64,000 nt of DNA from Flavobacteria bacterium BAL38 (lineage in GTDB: Bacteria; Bacteroidota; Bacteroidia; Flavobacteriales; Flavobacteriaceae): contig AAXX01000005.1 of NCBI GenBank assembly GCA_000169355.1, positions 1-64,000 on the forward strand, given 5' to 3'. Numbering within the stretch: position 1 is the first letter of the stretch; the number at the start of each line of letters is the position of its first letter. The notes beneath the pieces were generated by a model. That model was given only the letters and a program-made list of their open reading frames with translations, made no database searches and was not told the origin of the DNA. A program made the position numbers and the translations under genes. Of this stretch, positions 7,606 to 17,271 are shown one piece after another.

Positions 7606-9632
7606 TGACAAATAACACAATCTTTCTTCTAATTCTTTCAGTACTAATAGCTGGATTATTGTCGTTTTACCAATATTTGTATAAAGTCAAAAATCAATCA
7701 AAATTGAATTGGTTTTTGACTTTTCTACGTTTTATTAGTCTGTTTTCTATCTTTTTATTACTCATTAATCCAATAATTAGTCGAAAAATTACTGAAATTA
7801 ATAAAACGCCTTTACCTATAGTTATTGATAATTCTAAATCTATTTCCGAATTAAAAGCTACGGAAGAAGCGGGAGAATTGTACAAACAAATAGCTAAAAA
7901 CAAACAAATTACTGAAAAGTATGATGTGCAATTGTTTTCGTTTGATAATGAATTTCAATCCTTAGAACAATTAGATTTTAAAGGAACTCAATCTCATATT
8001 GATGGTGTAGCTAAAAACTTAAAACAGTTATATAGAAACACAACTTATCCTGTTGTTTTATTTACCGATGGAAATCAAACGATGGGAAATGATTATGTGT
8101 TTAGTTTTCAGGAAAATACAAGTGTTTTTCCGGTTGTATTGGGCGATACTACTGCTGTGTTTGATTTAAAAATAAATCAAATAAATGTAAATAAATATGC
8201 TTTTTTAAAGAATAAATTTCCTGTAGAAGTGTTTTTGCAATACAATGGAAATCAGGCTATTTCAACCACTTTTTCCATTCAGAATGGCAATCAAACCATT
8301 CACAAACAAACCGTAACTTTTTCAAAAGATAAAAAAGCACAATCCGTTTCGGTTTTTTTAAATGCAGATAAAGTTGGGATTGCAAAATATACAGCCACAA
8401 TTTCTTCTACTATAAAAGAGAAAAATACATTTAATAACACGAAATATTTTGCAGTTGAAGTTATTGATCAACGTAGTGAAATTGCTTTAATATCAGACAT
8501 AAATCATCCCGATTTAAGTGTTTTAAAAAGAAGTATAGAAACCAATCAACAACGAAAAGTTTCAATTCTAAAACCAAACGATGTTAAGTCGTTACAAGAT
8601 TACAATGTTTTGATTTTGTATCAGCCAAATGCTACTTTTAAATCTATTTTTGAGCAAAATAAAGTGGCTCAAATTAATACTTTTATCATTACAGGAACTA
8701 CTACCGATTTTAATTTTCTAAATCAGGTTCAAGACGATTTGTTTTTTAAGATGTCGGCTCAAAAAGAAGATTATTTAGCAACTTTTGAAACGAATTTTAA
8801 TTTGTTTTCTCAATCCAATATTGGTTTTGAAAATTTCCCTCCATTGGAGCATAAATTCGGACTAATTACTGCAAAAAATAATGTAAATACCTTACTTTCT
8901 GCAAGAATTAGAAATGTTCAAATACAAAATCCAATATTAACTTTTACCGAAAATGGAAGTAAAAGAAAAGCATTTTTGCTTGGAGAAAATATTTGGAAAT
9001 GGCGTTTAGAAAATCATCTTACTAAAAAATCATTTGATGATTTTGATTTATTTACCGATAAGATTATTCAATATTTAGTTTCTAACGCATCCAAGAAAAA
9101 CTTGAATGTTACTTATGAGGCTTTTTATAATTCGGGTGAAAATATTGAAATTACAGCTGAGTATTTTAATAAAAATTACGAGTTTGATGACAAAGCACAA
9201 TTAACTATTCAAGTAATAAATTCAACAACAAAAGCTTCTAAAAAATACGATTTATTAAAGGCAACTAATTCCTTTAAAGTAAATTTAGACGGGTTAGAAG
9301 CCGGGAATTATTCATTTAAAGTTACTGAAAAACAATCAAATACTAACTTTTCAGGAACATTTGAAGTTTTAGATTTTGACATCGAAAAACAATTTGTTAA
9401 TCCAGACAAAGCCCGACTAGAACAACTTGCGGCTAATACAAATGGAGCTGTTTATTATCCTAACCAAATAAATAATTTAGTTCAATTGTTAATTGATAAC
9501 GATAATTATATTCCCACACAAAAAGAAATCATTAAAAAATCGCCACTAATCGATTGGGTTTGGTTACTTATTATTACAGTTTTATCGCTTGCAACAGAGT
9601 GGTTTGTTAGAAAATATAATGGATTATTGTAA
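7605..9632 (+). CDS. Membrane-anchored von Willebrand factor A domain protein
   Basis: This 675-residue protein has two N-terminal membrane helices (about 5-25 and 39-58), a large exported or cytoplasmic domain, and one C-terminal helix (about 652-669, WVWLLIITVLSLATEWFV). A VWA-type fold begins at PLPIVIDNSKSIS, whose DxSxS forms a metal-ion-dependent adhesion site (about 74-78), and VVLFTDGNQTMG supplies the later strand. The architecture resembles the BatA/aerotolerance-like VWA proteins of Bacteroidota, but no neighbouring Bat or MoxR genes are present, so no pathway can be assigned. Its end overlaps the convergent epimerase-like gene by 9 bases. Confidence 0.7.
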   Translation: MTNNTIFLLILSVLIAGLLSFYQYLYKVKNQSKLNWFLTFLRFISLFSIFLLLINPIISRKITEINKTPLPIVIDNSKSISELKATEEAGELYKQIAKNKQITEKYDVQLFSFDNEFQSLEQLDFKGTQSHIDGVAKNLKQLYRNTTYPVVLFTDGNQTMGNDYVFSFQENTSVFPVVLGDTTAVFDLKINQINVNKYAFLKNKFPVEVFLQYNGNQAISTTFSIQNGNQTIHKQTVTFSKDKKAQSVSVFLNADKVGIAKYTATISSTIKEKNTFNNTKYFAVEVIDQRSEIALISDINHPDLSVLKRSIETNQQRKVSILKPNDVKSLQDYNVLILYQPNATFKSIFEQNKVAQINTFIITGTTTDFNFLNQVQDDLFFKMSAQKEDYLATFETNFNLFSQSNIGFENFPPLEHKFGLITAKNNVNTLLSARIRNVQIQNPILTFTENGSKRKAFLLGENIWKWRLENHLTKKSFDDFDLFTDKIIQYLVSNASKKNLNVTYEAFYNSGENIEITAEYFNKNYEFDDKAQLTIQVINSTTKASKKYDLLKATNSFKVNLDGLEAGNYSFKVTEKQSNTNFSGTFEVLDFDIEKQFVNPDKARLEQLAANTNGAVYYPNQINNLVQLLIDNDNYIPTQKEIIKKSPLIDWVWLLIITVLSLATEWFVRKYNGLL

Positions 9633-10475
9633 TAGCTGTATAGTTATTTTTCTTTGAAACAAATCTTCTTTTTCTAGAAAATTAATCCCTTCTTTTTCAA
9701 TTAAGTTTCCATTATGGTTTGTATTATCGGCTAAACCACACCACGGTTCTATACATAAAAAGGGTGCATTTGGTTTGGTCCAAATCCCTACATAAGGAAA
9801 GCCTTCGTAAATAACTTTTAATACAAATTCGTTATTGTGTTTTAGTATAATTTCATCCGATTTTAAATGTTTAAAAACCAATGCATCTTTTTCAAAATGT
9901 AAATAATCCAATTTAATTTCTCCATTATTAGCTTCAATTTCTCGAACTGAGTTGTCAAATTGCTCATTATTCAATTCATGTGAAATCATGGTTTCAGTTT
10001 TATTAAAAACCAAACTATATTCAGAAAATGGATGATCGATTGCAAATGCCGGATGTGCACCAATTGAAAAAGGCATCGAATCTTCAGATTTATTATAAAC
10101 AGAATATGTAATTTCTAAACCTTTTTCGGTTAGTTTGTAATTCAGAAGTAATTCAAAATCAAACGGAAATAAAAGTAATGTTTCTCTAGAACTTACTAAT
10201 GAAAGACTAACAAAGTTTTCTGTTTGTGAAACTATTTTAAAATCAAAATTTCTGGCAAAACCATGTCTTGGTAAATTGTAGCTTTTATCCTGATATGTAA
10301 AAGTGTCATTTTTTAATCGACCCACTATTGGAAACAGAATAGGAGAGGTTTTGTTCCAGTACGTTTCATCAACTGTCCAAATGTAATTTTTACTTTTGCT
10401 GTTTAAACTAATTAATTCGGCACCAATCGTATTAATTGATGCCGAAAATGTAGTATTTGAAATGGTTATAATCAT
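9624..10475 (-). CDS. Aldose 1-epimerase family protein (LacX-like)
   Basis: This 283-residue protein has the galactose-mutarotase-like beta-sandwich pattern. RHGFARNFDF (around 75-84) follows a PILFPIVGRLKN segment, SIGAHPAFAIDHPF (about 137-150) carries a family His, and YVGIWTKPNAPFLCIEPW comes near the C-terminus. These match the LacX-like subfamily of aldose 1-epimerases, which interconvert anomers of a sugar whose identity is unclear. No sugar-utilisation genes surround it. It lies 2 bases downstream of the ABC permease-like gene and may be co-transcribed with it. Confidence 0.85.
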   Translation of the reverse strand: MIITISNTTFSASINTIGAELISLNSKSKNYIWTVDETYWNKTSPILFPIVGRLKNDTFTYQDKSYNLPRHGFARNFDFKIVSQTENFVSLSLVSSRETLLLFPFDFELLLNYKLTEKGLEITYSVYNKSEDSMPFSIGAHPAFAIDHPFSEYSLVFNKTETMISHELNNEQFDNSVREIEANNGEIKLDYLHFEKDALVFKHLKSDEIILKHNNEFVLKVIYEGFPYVGIWTKPNAPFLCIEPWCGLADNTNHNGNLIEKEGINFLEKEDLFQRKITIQLLQ

Positions 10476-10477
10476 AA

Positions 10478-12022
10478 TTAATCTTCTGCTAATCCTTTCC
10501 AGTTTCTAATAATTTTTGATAAAATAAACAATACAATAATAGCCACTATAAAGTTAATGGTAAACATATCTGTAACATGTTCTTTTAACCATTTGTATTC
10601 AGGAGATTCATAGTAACTATAGTCAAATCTATATTGTTCTTTTTTGTAAAAATCTTGAATTAAAAAGTAAATTAAAGGAATTACAGCAACAAATGACCAT
10701 AAAAATAAATTCAATGCTAATCTACTATATTGAATGCTTTTTTTGCTGAAATAAATGAAAAAGAAATACAATATAATTCCAATAATAGTAAATAACATTA
10801 AGTAAAAATATAGATTACCTCCGCTTGCTAAAGCTGCAAAAATGCCATAAATAATATTTAAAACTCCTGTAATTACTATTGCTATTAGCCAACTTTTTCC
10901 AGAAGTTACTCTAAATGAGAAAACTAATAAAGCTAAACCTAAAGCTCCATATAAAAATGCAAGTATGGCTTCAAAATCAAAAAAGTCTTCTGTATGAGCA
11001 TCAGAAACAGTATCGTATTTCTTTTTTAAGACATCTTGTTGAACAAAATATTTGGAATATTTTTTTTCACCATCTCGCACTTTTACAGCATAATCATAAT
11101 TGTTATAGGAATAAGAATCTTCTGTTTCGTACTCTCTTAAATAAGGCTGAATAAATAGATATTCATAAAATTCTGGTGCTTTGTACGTTATTTCAAACCA
11201 TTTATTAGCAGTTAAATTAGTTGCTAAGTTATGCTCTTGTATAAGTTTTAAATAATCGGCTTGTAATTTTTGAACTGCACCGGCATTGTTATTAAATAAC
11301 CAAGTTTTAACTTCAATTCTATTTAAAGAATCTTGTTCATTAGAAATTACTGAAAAATCATATGTATTTCTATTTAATAATGAATATTCATCGTATTTTT
11401 TTCCTTTAAATAAGATGTAATCTTTACGAACATATGCATTTCCGTCCATTTCAACAGCTTCAACAGCATATTCAGTATTGTTATAATTTTGATTTGATTT
11501 TTCTTGCGGAATCACATTTCCTAAACTATCAATTAATCCAGAAGCTAAAGAATCTAATTCGGTTTGAGCAAAACTTCCATCAATAAAATAATCTGCAGTA
11601 CTAATGGTTTTACATCTTTTTGTTGTTTCTTCTAAAGAAAAATAACTTTTTTGATGCCATTGTTTAGCAACTGAAAACGGAATATAAAATGTAATAAGCA
11701 ATAAAATAATTGTGAATATTTGCATTAATTCATAAAACAAACTGTATTTTGATTTGCTGTAAAAAGATTTTAAAGAATTGTTTTTTAGATAATTAACTAA
11801 CCATAAAATAAATATCACGATGATTATTAAAACACCAAACATTATTGATGTTGCCTTAATGTCAATATTATTTCGATTAGAAAAGTCGATAGTTCCGTCT
11901 ATATAGCCTAAGCCAAAAAAGATAAGATGAAGTAATAATCCAATTGCTATCATTGGAATAAATTTTGTATTCCAAAGTAACGGATATTTAAGAAGTAGTG
12001 TTTTTTGTATATTTTTAAACAT
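10478..12022 (-). CDS. ABC-transporter permease-like integral membrane protein
   Basis: This 514-residue protein has several hydrophobic helices, at about 24-43, 60-80, 92-112, and five or more in the C-terminal half (from about 350). A hydrophilic extramembrane loop of roughly 200 residues lies between the two groups. It directly follows an ABC ATPase gene (13-base gap), so it is the likely membrane partner. There is no clear match to a named permease family; the layout fits ABC-2-type exporters of Bacteroidota. The substrate is unknown. Confidence 0.65.
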   Translation of the reverse strand: MFKNIQKTLLLKYPLLWNTKFIPMIAIGLLLHLIFFGLGYIDGTIDFSNRNNIDIKATSIMFGVLIIIVIFILWLVNYLKNNSLKSFYSKSKYSLFYELMQIFTIILLLITFYIPFSVAKQWHQKSYFSLEETTKRCKTISTADYFIDGSFAQTELDSLASGLIDSLGNVIPQEKSNQNYNNTEYAVEAVEMDGNAYVRKDYILFKGKKYDEYSLLNRNTYDFSVISNEQDSLNRIEVKTWLFNNNAGAVQKLQADYLKLIQEHNLATNLTANKWFEITYKAPEFYEYLFIQPYLREYETEDSYSYNNYDYAVKVRDGEKKYSKYFVQQDVLKKKYDTVSDAHTEDFFDFEAILAFLYGALGLALLVFSFRVTSGKSWLIAIVITGVLNIIYGIFAALASGGNLYFYLMLFTIIGIILYFFFIYFSKKSIQYSRLALNLFLWSFVAVIPLIYFLIQDFYKKEQYRFDYSYYESPEYKWLKEHVTDMFTINFIVAIIVLFILSKIIRNWKGLAED

Positions 12023-12035
12023 GATATTTTATTTT

Positions 12036-13178
12036 TTAGTTCACAAAAAAGCGACGTGTTGAGTTTGAAATATTTCGCATATAGGTTAAAGGAATTGCTT
12101 GATTGATAACAACTTTTAAGAAATCATTCATTTCAATATTTTCAGGAAAAGTAGCAATAAAAGTTCCTCCGTTTTGTTCTAGCGAAATCATATTTGCAGC
12201 AGCAAAAGCTTGTTTTAAATCACTTAAATTTAATGAACTTTCAAACTCAATAATACAATTTTTAGCAACATCATTTTCGGTATTTAAATTTTTCTGAGAT
12301 CCTCGTTTTAAGAAAACTACCTGATTTGATGTTTTTTCTACCTCATACAATTGTTGCGAACTTAATACAATGGCAATAGGTCTAAAGGCAGAATTGGCAA
12401 TGTTTCTAAAATCATCTAAAATGGTTTGTTGTGCTAAAATATCTAAGTTTGCCAATGGTTCATCTATTAATAAAATTTTTGGTTTTCGAAGTAACATCCT
12501 TGCCAATTCAAAGCGCATTTTATATCCAGATGATAAGTTATTCCAGTAATGTTTTCTGAATTTTCGTAAACCTAAACGAGTAATAACTAAATCGACAATT
12601 AGGTTGTTTTCTTCTGGAGAATATCCATAACAACTAGCAGTAAATTCTAAATTCTCATACATAGAACCGCGCCATGTATCAGTTCTTTGAGGAATGTAGA
12701 CTAATTTGGTTCGTAAATCGTATGCATCATCATACTGAAATTGATAATTTATGTTTCCAGATGTTGGATGTAATTCACCACATAAACTACGAAGTAGAGT
12801 AGTTTTTCCGTTTCCGTTTTCACCAACTAAACCTATAATTTCACCTGTTTTGATGTCTAAATTTATTGGACCTAAACCAAAAGAGGCATTGTAGACTTTT
12901 TGTAAATTATGAACAGAAATAATGGTTTGATGGTTGTGACATTCTTTTTTGCTTAAAAAGTCGTGCAGTTCATCTAACAGGGTTTTTAACCGTGTTTTTT
13001 TATCTTCGTCTTCTTGTTCATTGTTATCTAACCAATTCAAAAACGCATTGGTTTTGGTATAAAAACCAATGTTTTCTGTGTCTAAAGTAAAATCGATTAC
13101 TCGTTTTATGGTTTGATTGAAGTCGTTAAATTCGAGAAGTTCTTGTACTTCATGGAATTGTTTTTCAAATTCGGTCAT
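12036..13178 (-). CDS. ABC transporter ATP-binding protein
   Basis: The 380-residue protein has an N-terminal extension of about 85 residues before the ATPase domain. Walker A is GENGNGKT (119-126), the signature is LSSGYKMRFELARM, and Walker B is KILLIDEPLANLD; a GSQKNLN-type C-terminal region follows. The signature LSSGY differs from the canonical LSGGQ, a change often seen in exporter ATPases. It is located between a GNAT acetyltransferase gene (5-base gap) and its presumed permease partner, in one operon. The extension is not a second ATPase and its role is unknown. Confidence 0.85.
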   Translation of the reverse strand: MTEFEKQFHEVQELLEFNDFNQTIKRVIDFTLDTENIGFYTKTNAFLNWLDNNEQEDEDKKTRLKTLLDELHDFLSKKECHNHQTIISVHNLQKVYNASFGLGPINLDIKTGEIIGLVGENGNGKTTLLRSLCGELHPTSGNINYQFQYDDAYDLRTKLVYIPQRTDTWRGSMYENLEFTASCYGYSPEENNLIVDLVITRLGLRKFRKHYWNNLSSGYKMRFELARMLLRKPKILLIDEPLANLDILAQQTILDDFRNIANSAFRPIAIVLSSQQLYEVEKTSNQVVFLKRGSQKNLNTENDVAKNCIIEFESSLNLSDLKQAFAAANMISLEQNGGTFIATFPENIEMNDFLKVVINQAIPLTYMRNISNSTRRFFVN

Positions 13179-13183
13179 ATCTT

Positions 13184-13744
13184 TTATTTTATAAAATTTC
13201 GTTTAAGTATGCTATAAATTACAGTATCGGTAAATTCATTGTTGTAATAAAAATTCTCTTTAAAATGCGCTTCTTTTACAAATCCATTTTTTATTAAAAC
13301 ACGTTCAGAACTTGCATGTCTCGAATCAATTACTGCTTCAATCGTGTGAAAATCCAAGGTATTGAAAGCAAAATCTAATAACGTTTTCACCGCTTCTGTT
13401 ACATAGCCTTTTCCCCAATGTTCGGGTATAATCATATAGCCGAGTTCGGTTCTAAAGTGCTCAGGTTGTGTTCTGTAAAACCCCATAATTCCAATGCATT
13501 TATCGTTTTCTTTTTCGGTTACCGCCCAATTGATGTCGAGGTTTTCGTCAATTTTATCGTTAATCACTTTAATGTGAGCTAAAGCACCTTCTATATTTTC
13601 AATCAAAGGTCTCGGAATATATTGCATTGTTTTTGTATTTCCTCTAAGAACTAAAACTTCTGGAGCATCTTTATCTGTTAATTTTCTAAAACGTAAACGT
13701 TCAGATTCTAGTATTGGAAAAGGAGAGAAATTAAGTTGTAACAT
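13184..13744 (-). CDS. GNAT-family N-acetyltransferase (RimJ/RimL type)
   Basis: This 186-residue acetyltransferase has the RimJ/RimL layout. It opens with LESERLRFRKLTDKDAPEVL, continues through CIGIMGFYRTQ, has the acetyl-CoA loop region ELGYMIIPEHWGKGYVTEA (about 120-138) and ends ERVLIKNGFVKEAHFKEN. The family acetylates protein N-termini, small amines or antibiotics; the substrate cannot be told. It is the first gene of a short run with the ABC ATPase and permease, which hints at co-expression but not at function. Confidence 0.88.
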   Translation of the reverse strand: MLQLNFSPFPILESERLRFRKLTDKDAPEVLVLRGNTKTMQYIPRPLIENIEGALAHIKVINDKIDENLDINWAVTEKENDKCIGIMGFYRTQPEHFRTELGYMIIPEHWGKGYVTEAVKTLLDFAFNTLDFHTIEAVIDSRHASSERVLIKNGFVKEAHFKENFYYNNEFTDTVIYSILKRNFIK

Positions 13745-13767
13745 TATTTTTTTTAATTTGAATCTTG

Positions 13768-14376
13768 TTATTGAGCTTGAAATTGCTCTTGGATAGCTTT
13801 ATCGTGTCTTTTACTAAATAAAATCAACATACTAATTGCTCCAATAGTTGCATACAACATATCTGATTGAGTGTCCCAAACGTAGCCTTGGGTTCCTAAA
13901 AAAGCATCGCCACCATCTCCAGTACATAAAGAAACACCCCATTCTAACCATTCGTATGCTGCACTAATTGCTAAACAAATACTAACGATAACGAAGTTAA
14001 AGAATCTAGGATTGGAAATTACATTTTTTCTTATAAATAATTCTCTGGTAATCATGGCTGGAACAAAACCTTGAGCAAAATGGCCCACTTTGTCATAATT
14101 GTTTCGGGTTTGATCAAATGTTTCTTTTATCCAATCAAATAAAGGGACTTCTGCATATGTATAATGTCCACCAAGAAATAAAATATAACAATGAATAAGA
14201 ATAAAGAAATAAGTAAAATTTGTAAATGGGAACTTTTTATAAGTAAAAGCTAAAATCAGGAAACCGATAATTGTAGGTAAAACTTCTAAAAACCAAGTAA
14301 AGTATTCTTTAGGATAAACTCCGGAAATTACTAACCCAACTATAAATAAGAGGGAGTAAAGTTGTATTTTTTTCAT
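13768..14376 (-). CDS. DUF2238/YjdF-family inner-membrane protein
   Basis: This 202-residue integral membrane protein has about five or six helices. The family features are HYTYAEVPLFDWIKETF (about 70-86), the NYDKVGHFAQGFVPAM segment with conserved Asp, His and Gln, AAYEWLEWGVS and the GTQGYVWDTQSDMLYATIGA block. These match the YjdF (DUF2238) family, whose function is unknown; acidic and histidine residues in membrane segments suggest a transport or redox role, which is inference. It lies 10 bases downstream of the MFS transporter gene and is likely co-transcribed. Confidence 0.85.
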   Translation of the reverse strand: MKKIQLYSLLFIVGLVISGVYPKEYFTWFLEVLPTIIGFLILAFTYKKFPFTNFTYFFILIHCYILFLGGHYTYAEVPLFDWIKETFDQTRNNYDKVGHFAQGFVPAMITRELFIRKNVISNPRFFNFVIVSICLAISAAYEWLEWGVSLCTGDGGDAFLGTQGYVWDTQSDMLYATIGAISMLILFSKRHDKAIQEQFQAQ

Positions 14377-14386
14377 TTAGTTGATT

Positions 14387-15631
14387 TTATTCATTAAAAT
14401 CTAAGTCTTTATTATGGGTTTCGTCTATTGTTAAGGTGGCATAAATACCTAGTCCAAAAGCAAATACTCCCACAATGCAAGCTGCAATAATTACGCCATT
14501 ATTAATTTTAAGACTATCAAAGGCTATTAACATAACAGGGACTAATCCTCTAACCATATTTGGAATGGTCGTTGTAGCTGTACTTCTAATATTTGTTCCA
14601 AATTGTTCAGCTCCAACCGTTACAAACATAGCCCAATAGCCAGTTCCTAAGCCTAACCATGCACAATAAAAGTAATACATGTTTTCTGTTTTTGTTCCGC
14701 CAAAAAGCATTAAACCAATTCCTACAAGTGTAAACAGCATCATGTAGAAAATAGCTTTCTTTCTAGAATGAAGCCAATGCGAAATAAAACCGCTAGTAAA
14801 ATCTCCTACAGAAATTCCAACATAAGCCCACATTATAGCTTTTCCGGGTTGAATGGATTCAATTCCTAAAACAGGTGCAAATTGATTGCCCATTACTGCT
14901 AAAATTCCAATGCAAAACCAGGTCGGTAATCCAATTGCAATACACTTTATGTATTTTACAAAGCGATTCCAATTGGTAAAAAACGAAAAGAAATTCCCTT
15001 TTTTAATATTACTGTCGTGTCTAATATCATTGTAAATGCCCGATTCTGCTACACTTATTCGCAATACTAAAAGCATTAAGCCTAAAGCACCTCCAATAAA
15101 ATAGGCAATAGTCCAATCTCCAGCAAGTTCAACTGTTAATTGCGCTACCACTGCTCCAAGCAAACCAAAACCAGCAACTATGGAAGTTCCAATAGCTCGT
15201 AAATGTTTTGGTAACGATTCAGAGACTAAAGTAATTCCGGCTCCAAGTTCACCAGCCAAGCCAATTCCCGCAATAAAGCGCAACCAGGCATATAACATGG
15301 TTTTGTCTTCAACAGGAAAATGAGGTAAGAAACCACAAGCAATATTAGCTATAGAATAAACTAAAATAGATCCAAATAAAACAGAAAGACGCCCTTTTTT
15401 ATCACCTAAAACTCCCCAAAGAATTCCTCCTAAAAGCAAACCAACCATTTGAAAATTCAGAATTAATGTTCCTGCCGTGTCTATGTCTAAATTTAAATCT
15501 TTTAAACTTGGAACACGAACAATTCCAAAAAGTAATAAATCATATATGTCAACAAAGTAGCCTAATGCAGCTACAATTACAGGAAAAGACAACAAATGTT
15601 TTAATTTTTCTTTAGTTGTGAAATTTGACAT
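14387..15631 (-). CDS. Major facilitator superfamily transporter
   Basis: The 414-residue protein has twelve predicted helices. The MFS loop 2-3 motif appears as GVLGDKKGRLSVL (about 79-91) and its second-half counterpart is in the SHWLHSRKKAIFYM region; the helix-4 RFIAGIGLAGELGAGITL motif is of the sugar/organic-acid transporter type. It probably moves a small organic solute with protons; the substrate is unknown. Its upstream region (15632-15805) is shared with the divergent M28 peptidase gene. Confidence 0.88.
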   Translation of the reverse strand: MSNFTTKEKLKHLLSFPVIVAALGYFVDIYDLLLFGIVRVPSLKDLNLDIDTAGTLILNFQMVGLLLGGILWGVLGDKKGRLSVLFGSILVYSIANIACGFLPHFPVEDKTMLYAWLRFIAGIGLAGELGAGITLVSESLPKHLRAIGTSIVAGFGLLGAVVAQLTVELAGDWTIAYFIGGALGLMLLVLRISVAESGIYNDIRHDSNIKKGNFFSFFTNWNRFVKYIKCIAIGLPTWFCIGILAVMGNQFAPVLGIESIQPGKAIMWAYVGISVGDFTSGFISHWLHSRKKAIFYMMLFTLVGIGLMLFGGTKTENMYYFYCAWLGLGTGYWAMFVTVGAEQFGTNIRSTATTTIPNMVRGLVPVMLIAFDSLKINNGVIIAACIVGVFAFGLGIYATLTIDETHNKDLDFNE

Positions 15632-15761
15632 TTATGAAGTTTTGTTAGTTAATTTGGTAAAAATAAATATTATCTGAATAAAATTGAATTGGTTTGAAAT
15701 TTAAATTTAACATTTTTACTAGAGTTAGCTTAACAAAGTTGTTTTGTTTTGTGTTAATTCT

Positions 15762-15794
15762 TTTGTGTACTTACAATTTGAATTACTAAATTTG
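15762..15794 (+). promoter_or_regulatory. Promoter of the M28 peptidase gene (TTTG-N21-TAAATTTG)
   Basis: TTTG at 15762-15765 and TAAATTTG at 15787-15794 are separated by 21 bases, a full match to the flavobacterial consensus, and lie 11 bases before the start. Confidence 0.7.
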
Positions 15795-15805
15795 AAATAA
15801 AAATT

Positions 15806-17164
15806 ATGATGAAAAAATATTATGTATTGTTTATGATGCTTTTAGGTGGTTTTGTTTTTTCGCAAACCGACGCTAGAGTTTATGATATCATAACCGAAGT
15901 GTCATCTAAAAGAATTGAGAATGATATTAAAACGTTAGCCAATTTTGGTACAAGAAATACATTTAGCGATACTATTTCTACTAAAAGAGGAATAGGCGCT
16001 GCAAGACGATGGATTAAATCTGAATTTGAAACTATTTCCAAAGATTGTTCTAATTGCTTAGACGTTTTTTATCAAAAAGATTATGTAACCACAAATGATG
16101 GTGAACGAGTTCCAAAAGACACATGGATTGTAAATGTTGTGGCGGTTCAAAAAGGTACAAAAAACAGCAATCGTTACGTGATTATGACAGGTGATATTGA
16201 TAGTAGAAATTCAGATCCAATCGATTTTACTAAAGATGCTCCTGGTGCAAATGATAATGCTTCTGGAATGGCAGGAACAATTGAAGCTGCAAGAGTTTTA
16301 TCGAAGTATAAATTTGATTATAACATTGTATATCTAGGATTATCGGGTGAGGAGCAAGGTTTGTTTGGTGGAAAAGGTTTTGCCGAATACGCAAAAAAGA
16401 ATAATTGGGATATTATTGGAGTTCTAAACAATGATATGATTGGAAATATTGAAGGAGTTGATGGTGTAATTGATAATCGCACTTTCAGAATTTTCTCTGA
16501 ACCTACACCAATTACTGAAACGGAAAAAGAGAAAAATAATAGACGTTTTTATGGTGGAGAAGTAGATGGTATTTCACGTCAATTAGCAAGATACATTCAT
16601 AAATTAACCACTACCTATATGCCTGAAATGAATCCGATGATGGTATATCGATTGGATAGATTTGGTAGAGGAGGACATCACCGACCTTTTAATGATTTAG
16701 GTTTTTCGGGTGTACGAATTATGGAAGCACATGAAAATTATAATCGCCAACATCAAGATTTACGAACTGAAAATGGAATTAAATATGGTGATGTTATTGA
16801 AGGTGTTAATTTTGAATGTGCAAAAAAATTAACTGCTGTAAACGCAATTACATTAGCCAGTTTAGCATGGGCAACACCTGAACCTAAAAATGTAAAAATT
16901 GGAGGTATTGTACAACCCAACACCAAATTAAAATGGGATAAGGTTTCTGATGAAAATATAATTGGATATAAAATTTATTGGCGCTTAACCACTTCACCAC
17001 AATGGGAATTTAGTCGTTTTGTAGGCGATGTAGATAATTTTGAATTAGAAGGAATTGTTATTGATAATTATTATTTTGGAGTAGCTTCTGTTTCTAAATC
17101 TGGTCACGAAAGTGTGGTGGTTTTTCCAAATGATATTATAAGAACTACTTTTAAGAGAAAGTAA
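15806..17164 (+). CDS. M28-family metallopeptidase with C-terminal fibronectin-like domain
   Basis: The 452-residue secreted protein has a signal peptide ending at FVFSQ (residue 20). The M28 catalytic domain contains GDIDSRNSD (129-137), APGANDNASGMAG (145-157), GLSGEEQGLFGG (178-189), NNDMIGN (208-214) and a late RQHQD His. These supply the zinc ligands and catalytic Glu, except that the usual first His (HxD) is Asp130 here. A fibronectin-type-III-like domain follows (KWDKVSDENIIGYKIYWR). It is probably an extracellular or periplasmic aminopeptidase acting in protein degradation. The ATG ATG start leaves the exact first residue uncertain by one codon. Confidence 0.85.
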   Translation: MMKKYYVLFMMLLGGFVFSQTDARVYDIITEVSSKRIENDIKTLANFGTRNTFSDTISTKRGIGAARRWIKSEFETISKDCSNCLDVFYQKDYVTTNDGERVPKDTWIVNVVAVQKGTKNSNRYVIMTGDIDSRNSDPIDFTKDAPGANDNASGMAGTIEAARVLSKYKFDYNIVYLGLSGEEQGLFGGKGFAEYAKKNNWDIIGVLNNDMIGNIEGVDGVIDNRTFRIFSEPTPITETEKEKNNRRFYGGEVDGISRQLARYIHKLTTTYMPEMNPMMVYRLDRFGRGGHHRPFNDLGFSGVRIMEAHENYNRQHQDLRTENGIKYGDVIEGVNFECAKKLTAVNAITLASLAWATPEPKNVKIGGIVQPNTKLKWDKVSDENIIGYKIYWRLTTSPQWEFSRFVGDVDNFELEGIVIDNYYFGVASVSKSGHESVVVFPNDIIRTTFKRK

Positions 17165-17169
17165 TTTAA

Positions 17170-17209
17170 AAAAAAAAGAAACACCGATTAAACTTTAACC
17201 GGTGTTTCT
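17170..17209 (-). terminator. Rho-independent terminator of clpB
   Basis: The stem AGAAACACCG/CGGTGTTTCT (17177-17186 with 17200-17209) is followed, on the minus strand, by a long T-run. It lies between the convergent M28 and clpB genes. Confidence 0.88.
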
Positions 17210-17271
17210 CAAACTAAAACAATCTAACTCATTTTAACCCATGAATTAAGGGGGTTTATGGTAGTTTTAAA

